The notes under the pieces: model-generated | The model's input: the letters and a program-made list of their open reading frames with translations, nothing else | Database searches by the model: none | Told to the model about the DNA's origin: nothing | Translations under genes and position numbers: made by a program | In this document: piece by piece, positions 7,668 through 13,652 of the stretch | Layout: each line of letters starts with the position of its first letter | How positions within the stretch are numbered: the first letter of the stretch is position 1 | Source of the DNA: JBJKRF01 sp046704785 | Lineage (GTDB): Bacteria > Chloroflexota > Anaerolineae > Anaerolineales > Villigracilaceae | Length of the DNA: 20,027 nucleotides | Reading direction: 5' to 3' | NCBI GenBank assembly: GCA_046704785.1 | Contig: JBJKRF010000121.1 | Location: 1-20,027, forward strand

Positions 7668-8756
7668 ATGGCCGGGAATTTGCTCAACAACCGTTACCAA
7701 TTGCTCGAACCGCTCGGCAGCGGCGGCATGGCGCAGGTTTTTCGCGCCAGAGACACCATGCTCGAACGTTTCGTGGCGATCAAAGTGTTGCGCGCCGACT
7801 ATTCGGCAGACGCCAGTTTTCAAGCGCGTTTCCGGCAGGAAGCGCGCGCTGCTGCCAATCTTTCCCACCCAAACATCGTCACCGTCCACGATTTCGGCTT
7901 CGACCAGGGGCAACTCTTCATCGTTATGGAATACGTGCCCGGCACGAATTTGAAGACGATGGTCGAGCACCTGGGCAAATTCAGCCCCGAAGACGCCATT
8001 CCGCTCATCGTCCAGGCTTGCGCCGGGCTGGGCTATGCCCATCGCGCCGGATTGGTGCACTGCGATGTCAAGCCACACAATATGCTCGTCTCGCCAGACC
8101 GCCGCCTGAAGGTGGCCGACTTCGGCATCGCCCGCGCCATTGCCGGAATCCACCCGGACGAGGAAAATAGCGTCGTCTGGGGCTCACCGCTGTATTTCTC
8201 GCCAGAGCAGGCTGCCGGGCAGCCGCCCTCGCCCGCTTCCGACGTGTACTCGCTGGGCGTGGTCATGTACGAAATGCTGACGGGGCGCCCGCCGTTCATC
8301 GCCCGCACGGCGGAGGCGCTGGCGCACATGCACCGCGAAATGATGCCCGAACCGCCCAGTCGCCTGAATCCGGCCATCACGCCCGCCCTAGAGCAGATCA
8401 TTATGAAGGTGCTTTCGAAAGAGCCCTCGGCCCGTTACCGCACGGCAGACCAGTTGGGGCGCGTGCTGATGACGTTCGGTGCGGCCCGGCGCTCTGCGGC
8501 TGTGGCGCTGACGCCGCCTCCGCCCGCCGTAGAGCCACCTGCGGACGCCGTGGTGGAACTGCCCGCCGAGCCGCTCCCGGCGCCTGTGCCGGAGCCTGCT
8601 TACGTCGAACCGGTTTCGCAGCCAGCCGTGGAGGCTTTGTTGACTGAGATCGATTGGGTCGCCGTCGGGCTGGGTTTGATCGCCTTTCTGACGGTGGGGG
8701 GCCTGATTCCATTTTGGATTTATATCTATTACCGTTATACATCGCCCCTGCCATGA
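7668..8756 (+). CDS. Transmembrane Ser/Thr protein kinase (Hanks type, non-RD)
   Basis: The protein has 362 residues. The kinase domain (about 10-275) has the Gly-rich loop GSGGMAQVF (18-25), Lys39 in VAIKV, the alpha-C Glu58, the catalytic loop HCDVKPHN (131-138) with Asp133 and Asn138, DFG (151-153) and SPE (178-180). All catalytic residues are present, but the Arg of HRD is Cys132, so it is a non-RD kinase. A Pro/Ala/Glu-rich stretch (about 278-325) leads to one membrane helix (about 330-352) and a 10-residue tail. There are no extracellular PASTA repeats, unlike PrkC. The stop overlaps the rpe start by 4 bp (ATGA). A prkC-type kinase next to rpe is also the Bacillus arrangement. Confidence 0.92.
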   Translation: MAGNLLNNRYQLLEPLGSGGMAQVFRARDTMLERFVAIKVLRADYSADASFQARFRQEARAAANLSHPNIVTVHDFGFDQGQLFIVMEYVPGTNLKTMVEHLGKFSPEDAIPLIVQACAGLGYAHRAGLVHCDVKPHNMLVSPDRRLKVADFGIARAIAGIHPDEENSVVWGSPLYFSPEQAAGQPPSPASDVYSLGVVMYEMLTGRPPFIARTAEALAHMHREMMPEPPSRLNPAITPALEQIIMKVLSKEPSARYRTADQLGRVLMTFGAARRSAAVALTPPPPAVEPPADAVVELPAEPLPAPVPEPAYVEPVSQPAVEALLTEIDWVAVGLGLIAFLTVGGLIPFWIYIYYRYTSPLP

Positions 8757-9418
8757 CCCATCCCTTTGTGATTGCCCCCTCGATTCTGCCTTCTGACTTC
8801 ACCCGCCTGGGTGAAGAAATTGCCGCCTGTGAAACCGCCGGAGCCGACTGGATTCACGTCGATGTGATGGACGGGCATTTCGTGCCCAACCTGACGATGG
8901 GGCCGGTGGTCGTCGAAGCCTGCCGCCGCGCGACGAAACTACCCATCGACGTGCACCTGATGATCGAAAGACCGGAAAATTTGCTGGGGGCCTTTGCCAA
9001 AGCCGGGGCGAGTCGTTTGACCGTCCACGTGGAGACTTGCCCGCACTTACACCGCACTTTGCAGTATATCCAATCGCTGGGCGTCAAGCCGGGGGTAACG
9101 CTCAACCCGGCCACGCCGGTTGTCATGCTTCAGCACGTTCTCCCCATCGTCGATCTGGTGCTGGTGATGAGCGTCAACCCTGGCTTTTCAGGACAACGCT
9201 ACATTCCACAAGTGACACCGAAAATTGCGGATGTCCGTCACCGGCTGGACGAAATCAACCCGGAGGCCTGGCTGGAGGTCGACGGCGGCATCTCTGTCGA
9301 CACGCTGCCGGCGGTGCTGGCTGCCGGCGCCGACGCGTTCGTGGCCGGCAGCGCCGTGTTCGGTCATCCAGACGGCGTCGCGGGCGGAATCCGGGCGCTG
9401 CGTGACAAGATGAAATAG
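8753..9418 (+). CDS. rpe: Ribulose-phosphate 3-epimerase
   Basis: This 221-residue TIM-barrel enzyme interconverts D-ribulose 5-phosphate and D-xylulose 5-phosphate in the pentose phosphate pathway. Metal and catalytic residues are in place: HVDVMDGHFVPN (His35, Asp37), DVHLM (His68) and EVDGGI (Asp177), along with the phosphate-binding VNPGFSGQ and AGSAVFG. The N-terminus IAPSILPSDF is standard. The ATG at 8753 overlaps the kinase stop in an ATGA junction, indicating translational coupling; the longer in-frame ORF from 8654 lies inside the kinase gene and lacks family similarity. Confidence 0.95.
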   Translation: MTHPFVIAPSILPSDFTRLGEEIAACETAGADWIHVDVMDGHFVPNLTMGPVVVEACRRATKLPIDVHLMIERPENLLGAFAKAGASRLTVHVETCPHLHRTLQYIQSLGVKPGVTLNPATPVVMLQHVLPIVDLVLVMSVNPGFSGQRYIPQVTPKIADVRHRLDEINPEAWLEVDGGISVDTLPAVLAAGADAFVAGSAVFGHPDGVAGGIRALRDKMK

Positions 9419-9424
9419 TGTTAA

Positions 9425-9459
9425 ACAAAAATCACGGCCCGGTTGGCCGCGACTTTTGT
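9425..9459 (-). terminator. Intrinsic terminator, best for rpmB, also convergent with rpe
   Basis: The arms 9425-9439 and 9445-9459 pair over 15 positions. The two mismatches are A/C in plus-strand RNA but G-U wobbles in minus-strand RNA, and the minus strand continues into TTTTTGTTT. It therefore works best as the rpmB terminator. Confidence 0.75.
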
Positions 9460-9483
9460 CGAGGAAAAGAATAAAATAACTGA

Positions 9484-9666
9484 CTATGCCGTCTTCACCA
9501 AGGTGCGAATGCACTTGGTGCACAGGGTCTTCTGAACTTTGCGACCCTTCTCGTAAACGGTCACTTTCTGCAAGTTGGGGCGAAAGGCACGGTTTGTCGC
9601 CCGCTGTGAGAAGGAACGGTTGTGACCGAAAGTCGTCGTTTTTCCGCAATGTGCACACTTAGCCAT
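9484..9666 (-). CDS. rpmB: 50S ribosomal protein L28 (zinc-binding C+ form)
   Basis: This 60-residue ribosomal protein starts MAKCAHCGK and has the conserved NRSFSQRATNRAFRPNLQ and RTLVKT. Two CxxC pairs (Cys4/Cys7 and Cys49/Cys52) make it the zinc-ribbon C+ paralogue type rather than the Cys-free form. AAAGGA lies about 10 nt before the ATG. It is transcribed alone on the minus strand, while its usual Firmicutes neighbour yloU/asp23 diverges from it. Confidence 0.95.
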   Translation of the reverse strand: MAKCAHCGKTTTFGHNRSFSQRATNRAFRPNLQKVTVYEKGRKVQKTLCTKCIRTLVKTA

Positions 9667-9702
9667 CGTAAAGCATCCTTTCTTGCTCTATCCTGTCCAT
9701 AG

Positions 9703-9731
9703 TTGGGCATTCCAACCAAGACAGGTATAAT
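9703..9731 (+). promoter_or_regulatory. Candidate promoter for the asp23-fakA operon
   Basis: -35 TTGGGC (9703-9708), a 17-nt spacer and a perfect -10 TATAAT (9726-9731). A second TATAAT lies at 9800-9805 without a clear -35 and could be an alternative start. Either would give a transcript with a leader before the ATG at 9867. Confidence 0.45.
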
Positions 9732-9748
9732 TCTTTGACAAGCGCGCC

Positions 9749-9777
9749 ATTTTACCATAGTTCATATCTTTCTACAA
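9749..9777 (-). promoter_or_regulatory. Promoter of rpmB
   Basis: On the minus strand, -35 TTGTAG (9777-9772), a 17-nt spacer and -10 TAAAAT (9754-9749). The predicted leader is about 75 nt, long enough for the Shine-Dalgarno seen before rpmB. Confidence 0.55.
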
Positions 9778-9866
9778 GAAAATTTTGTTCCCGAAATCCT
9801 ATAATGACTTCTTTGTTTGCCCCTGATAAAAAAACTGAACTCTGAATATCTCTATGAGGAAAAGCC

Positions 9867-10223
9867 ATGGGTGAAGAAACGACAACATTGGGCAGTATTC
9901 ATATCTCACCAAATGCCATTGCCACCATTGCCTATCATGCCACCCTGCAGTCCTACGGCATCGTTGGACTGGCGCCGAAAAACTTAGCCGAAGGGATTGC
10001 AACGACGATCACGCGTGAGCCCACGCGGGGTGTGAATGTCCATTTCGACAACGACAAACTGGAGATTGACATTTTTATCATCGTCGAATACGGTACACGT
10101 ATTGCTTCCGTCTCCCAAAGCGTGACCAATGCCGTGCGGTATCAGGTCGAAAAGGTTGTCGGGCTGAAAGTGCACAAGGTCAACGTCCATGTGCAAGGAT
10201 TGCGTATCAGCAATCCAGACTGA
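9867..10223 (+). CDS. Asp23/Gls24 family protein (YloU-like)
   Basis: This 118-residue protein belongs to the Asp23/Gls24 (DUF322) family: GSIHISPNAIATIAYHATLQSYGIVGLAP near the N-terminus and VEYGTRIASVSQSVTNAVRYQVEKVVGL in the second half are characteristic. Members are small cytoplasmic or membrane-associated proteins; Staphylococcus Asp23 is an abundant envelope-stress protein held at the membrane by a partner. The exact function of YloU is unknown. GAGGAAAAGCC precedes the ATG. It lies 49 bp before fakA, the same pairing as yloU-yloV in Bacillus and Staphylococcus, which suggests a role linked to the fatty-acid kinase or membrane. Confidence 0.9.
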   Translation: MGEETTTLGSIHISPNAIATIAYHATLQSYGIVGLAPKNLAEGIATTITREPTRGVNVHFDNDKLEIDIFIIVEYGTRIASVSQSVTNAVRYQVEKVVGLKVHKVNVHVQGLRISNPD

Positions 10224-10272
10224 TACACGCGCTGCCCTGATGAGGCAATCTCGCGCGAGGAGAATTTCAGGC

Positions 10273-11913
10273 ATGCAAAGAACGTCCTTAGACGGTTTGA
10301 CTTTAAAACAATTGGTGGAAGCCGGACTGACCTGGCTACGAACGAATCAGCAAGTCGTGAACAATTTAAACGTGTTCCCCGTACCTGACGGCGATACCGG
10401 CACGAACATGCTCCTGACCATGCAATCGGCGTACAGTGAAATCGTCAACCTGGGACATCGCAGCGTGGGTCAGATGGCCTCCGCGGTGGCGCAGGGCGCC
10501 TTGATGGGCGCGCGGGGGAATTCCGGTGTGATTCTTTCCCAGTTATGGCGGGGTTTTGCCCGTTCCTTGCATGGGAAAGAACTGTTGGATTGCCAGGGCC
10601 TGGTAGCTGCCTTCGCTGAAGCGCGCGACACCGCTTACAAAGGCGTGGTGCGGCCTGTGGAGGGAACCATCCTGACCGTTTCCAAGGACGTGGCTCTCGC
10701 CGCAGAAAAAGCGTTGCTGGAAACGGAAGACTCCGTCGAGGTGCTGCGCCGCTGCGTAGCCGCCGCCGACGCCTCGGTACAACGTACCCCCGAGCTGCTG
10801 CCGGTGCTGGAACAAGCCGGCGTCGTCGACGCTGGCGGCAAAGGACTGTTCTTCATCCTGGAAGGGATGTTACGCTTCCTCGATGGCGAGTCGCTCGACT
10901 CGCCGTTGATTTCGGTGCAACCGCTTTCGGCCATGAAGCTCGATAGTGCCAGAAGCGATGTCGAAGAGGGACAGGACTTCGAGGTAGTTGTCGATTTTCG
11001 TCCCAATGGCACGCTGGACGTTCCCAAGTTCTACAGCCAACTGGAAAGTATGGGCACATCCATCCAGGTGGGCGAAGGCGAAGGCATGTACCGCATGCAC
11101 ATCCATGTGCCGCTCGACCAACGCTACACTCCCATCGATTATGTTATGACGCTCGGCACCATCACCAAAGTTGCCATGGAAAATCTTGTGGCCCAGATGG
11201 ACGAGATCGAGAGTCAGACCGGCGAGTCCAGGCTCGAACTGGCGAACGTCGAACCCGGCCAGGTGGCGGTTGTCGCCGTTTCGCCGGGCGCTGGTCTCTC
11301 GCGCATTTTCGCCAGCCTGGGGGTGGCGGCGGTCGTCTCTGGCGGGCAAACCATGAACCCGTCGACGAAAGACCTGCTCGATTCGTTCGAGAGTCTGCCT
11401 GCCGACAAGATCATCATCCTGCCGAACAACAAGAACATCGTGCTTACGGCGCAACAAGCCAGGGAAGTAACCGCCAAAGAAGTGGAAGTAGTGCCGAGTA
11501 AGACCATCCCGCAGGGATTGGCCGCCATGCTGCACCTGAACCCCGATGGCGATCTGCAAAAAGTGGCCGAGAAAATGAACCGCGCCTTGAGCACCGTTGT
11601 CACTGGTGAGATCACCGTCGCGACGCGCTCGGTTGAGATCGACAGCGTCACCGTCAAAGAAGGCCAGGTCATCGCCCTGTTAGACGGCAAACTGGCCGTC
11701 TCGTCGGATACGGTGGAGGACGCCTGCCTGACGCTGCTCGAAAAAGCGAAAATCGACGATTACGAATTGATCACGCTCTTCTACGGCGAGGACCTGAACA
11801 CCTCGGAGGCAAATCGTATCGCCGACCTGATCCGCGAGAAATATAACGACAAGGAAATCGAAATTCAGGAAGGCGGACAGCCGCATTACCAGTTGATCCT
11901 TTCGATTGAATAG
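10273..11913 (+). CDS. fakA: Fatty acid kinase catalytic subunit FakA (DAK2/YloV family)
   Basis: The protein has 546 residues. FakA phosphorylates fatty acids held by a FakB (DegV) partner, giving acyl-phosphate for phospholipid synthesis. The N-terminal DhaL-type kinase domain (about 10-205) has NVFPVPDGDTGTNM with the Mg-binding Asp39 and Asp41, then GARGNSGVILSQ. The middle domain (about 230-310) keeps HIH (His276, His278) of the zinc site described for Staphylococcus FakA, but the expected Cys appears to be Val (about residue 239 in FEVVVDF). The C-terminal domain (about 325-546) is the family's usual FakB-like fold. I chose the ATG at 10273, with GAGGAG 11 nt upstream; the longer ORF from 10189 overlaps asp23. 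The two DegV-family genes follow directly. Confidence 0.9.
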   Translation: MQRTSLDGLTLKQLVEAGLTWLRTNQQVVNNLNVFPVPDGDTGTNMLLTMQSAYSEIVNLGHRSVGQMASAVAQGALMGARGNSGVILSQLWRGFARSLHGKELLDCQGLVAAFAEARDTAYKGVVRPVEGTILTVSKDVALAAEKALLETEDSVEVLRRCVAAADASVQRTPELLPVLEQAGVVDAGGKGLFFILEGMLRFLDGESLDSPLISVQPLSAMKLDSARSDVEEGQDFEVVVDFRPNGTLDVPKFYSQLESMGTSIQVGEGEGMYRMHIHVPLDQRYTPIDYVMTLGTITKVAMENLVAQMDEIESQTGESRLELANVEPGQVAVVAVSPGAGLSRIFASLGVAAVVSGGQTMNPSTKDLLDSFESLPADKIIILPNNKNIVLTAQQAREVTAKEVEVVPSKTIPQGLAAMLHLNPDGDLQKVAEKMNRALSTVVTGEITVATRSVEIDSVTVKEGQVIALLDGKLAVSSDTVEDACLTLLEKAKIDDYELITLFYGEDLNTSEANRIADLIREKYNDKEIEIQEGGQPHYQLILSIE

Positions 11914-11971
11914 CTCCCTGTGGGACATTTATATGCTTCGAGACGAATCGAGCAATGACAGCCCCTTTCCT

Positions 11972-12718
11972 ATGAGCCTGTGCATTCTGACCGACAACAC
12001 TGCCCATTTTCCACCTTCCACGTCGAGCGGAAAACACCTGATCCACATCTTGCCGTTACGTGGCGGCCTGGCTCACGTCGCTCCACCGACGGTGGAAGAT
12101 TTCCTGTCTGCGTTCCACGAACTCGAACGCAGCTTCAAAGATATCCTGGTGCTGACGACCTCGGCCCAACTGGTGCCGGTGGCCGATGTCGCCCGGCAGG
12201 CAGCCGTCCAGCACGGCGGATTGGCGCAGATCAATGTGCTCGATTCGCAACAGACCGGTGCTGCGCTGGGACTGCTGGCGCAGGTAGGCGTGCAGGCTGC
12301 CTTGGACGGCTCCACATTGGACGAAGTAAAGAACCGAATCCGTGCGGCGATGGTTAATACCTACACCCTGATTTGCTGTGACCCCGCCTCGGGTTTCGAT
12401 CACATTGGAGACGAAGACGGGCTCCCCTTTGCCATTTATTCCATCGAAGAGGGGCGGCTCTCGTTATACAAGCGAGTGCGCACTCGGCGACACCTGATGG
12501 AAACTTTTTTGGAATTTTTGGAGGAATTCGAATCGCCCAATTACATTGTCTTTTCACACGCGCCCCGTAGCCTCCTGCGTGCCAAGCCGTTACGCGACAT
12601 AGCGCGGGAACGTTTTCGCCATACCCCCTTCACTGAATTGGAGATGAACAGCACGTTGACGTCACTCTTCGGTCTGCAGGCTGTTGGATTGACCATTATG
12701 GAGATGAACTCCCTATGA
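11972..12718 (+). CDS. Degenerate DegV/FakB-like protein
   Basis: The protein has 248 residues from this start. It aligns in outline with DegV: LCILTDNTAHFPP for the usual VTDSTADLP, PTVEDFLSAFHEL for PSPGEFLEAY, VLTTSAQLVPVADVARQAA for the ligand loop, and INVLDSQQTGAALGLL. It is shortened by about 25 residues after residue 30 and lacks the Asp-Gly hairpin. Its C-terminus (STLTSLFGLQAVGL) lacks the His of the FakB THVGPGALG motif. It may bind a different ligand, act as a regulatory FakA partner, or be decaying. The start is uncertain: there is no Shine-Dalgarno, and in-frame ATG 11933 or TTG 11906 are alternatives. Its stop overlaps the next gene by 4 bp. Confidence 0.7.
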   Translation: MSLCILTDNTAHFPPSTSSGKHLIHILPLRGGLAHVAPPTVEDFLSAFHELERSFKDILVLTTSAQLVPVADVARQAAVQHGGLAQINVLDSQQTGAALGLLAQVGVQAALDGSTLDEVKNRIRAAMVNTYTLICCDPASGFDHIGDEDGLPFAIYSIEEGRLSLYKRVRTRRHLMETFLEFLEEFESPNYIVFSHAPRSLLRAKPLRDIARERFRHTPFTELEMNSTLTSLFGLQAVGLTIMEMNSL

Positions 12719-13560
12719 AACTCGGTCTCGTTACAGATTCTCCCGCTGATTTGCCCACCGACCTTACTGAACGTTATGGCATCGAGGTTGTCCCGGCCGT
12801 GCTCGTTCTGGATGGAAAATCCTACATCGACGGGCGCGACCTCAGCCGCGAAGAGTTTTACAACCGCCTGCCGACGCTCAAAACCGCCCCGACGACGGCC
12901 TCGCCCTCCATTGGCGATTTCGCTGCCCGCTACCGCAAACTCTTCGAGGCGGGTTGTGAACACATCGTCTCCATCCACACCGCAGAAAAGTTGACCGCGC
13001 TCGCCAACATCGCCCGCCGAGCCGCCGCCGACTTTGCCGGGCACGTCACCGTGCTCGAGTCCGGCTCGCTGACGCTTGGGCTGGGCTTCCAGCTATTGGC
13101 GGCTGCGGAAGCCATCGAACTGGGCCTCGGCTTGGATGCCGTGCTGGATGCCGTGCAGTCCACGCGTCAGCGTGTGCGCGTGATGGCTGCGCTGGATACC
13201 GTCGAATACTTGCGCCGCTCCGGGCGTGTGCCGGCGGCGGTGGCCGCCCTGGGCGGATTGCTACATATCCGGCCGCTGGTCGAGCTGCGAGAAGGAGAAG
13301 TCAAGGCCCTGGGGGCTGAACGTACTACCAGTCACGCCACCGGCAGCCTGCTCAAACGCCTGCTCGATATCGGCCCGTTGGAGCGGCTGGCCGTTTTGCA
13401 CACCAACGCCGAACAGCGCGCCCGGGAATTCCTCACTGCCTTGATGAACAGCGAGAGTCGCACCTTCCTACCGCGTGAGATTCGCATCGTCAACGTGACC
13501 ACGCTGATCGGCACGCACGTCGGCCCCAACGGACTGGGCTTTGCGGCCGTCAAGGCATAA
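12715..13560 (+). CDS. DegV family fatty-acid-binding protein (FakB)
   Basis: The protein has 281 residues, the normal FakB length. FakB binds a fatty acid and presents its carboxylate to FakA. It has GLVTDSPADLP (4-14), GRDLSREEFY (40-49), TTASPSIGDF (61-69 area) in the carboxylate-binding region, SIHTAEKLTA (86-95), LDTVEYLRRSGRVP (160-173) and the signature IGTHVGPNGLGF with His268. The start ATG overlaps the preceding TGA (ATGA), showing translational coupling. Together with fakA it makes a full Fak module. Acyl-chain specificity cannot be read from the sequence. Confidence 0.9.
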   Translation: MKLGLVTDSPADLPTDLTERYGIEVVPAVLVLDGKSYIDGRDLSREEFYNRLPTLKTAPTTASPSIGDFAARYRKLFEAGCEHIVSIHTAEKLTALANIARRAAADFAGHVTVLESGSLTLGLGFQLLAAAEAIELGLGLDAVLDAVQSTRQRVRVMAALDTVEYLRRSGRVPAAVAALGGLLHIRPLVELREGEVKALGAERTTSHATGSLLKRLLDIGPLERLAVLHTNAEQRAREFLTALMNSESRTFLPREIRIVNVTTLIGTHVGPNGLGFAAVKA

Positions 13561-13640
13561 CGCTATTCCTACCCTCCACAAATCTATTCCGTCGCGCTGG
13601 CCCCCGGAGCGAGCCGCTCAAGCCATCATAGAACAAATGG

Positions 13641-13646
13641 TAAAAT
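13641..13646 (+). promoter_or_regulatory. -10 element of recG (leaderless type)
   Basis: TAAAAT ends 6 nt before the recG ATG at 13653, putting the predicted transcription start on the start codon. The -35 is weak. The 92-bp gap before recG holds nothing else I recognise. Confidence 0.4.
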
Positions 13647-13652
13647 ACTTCC

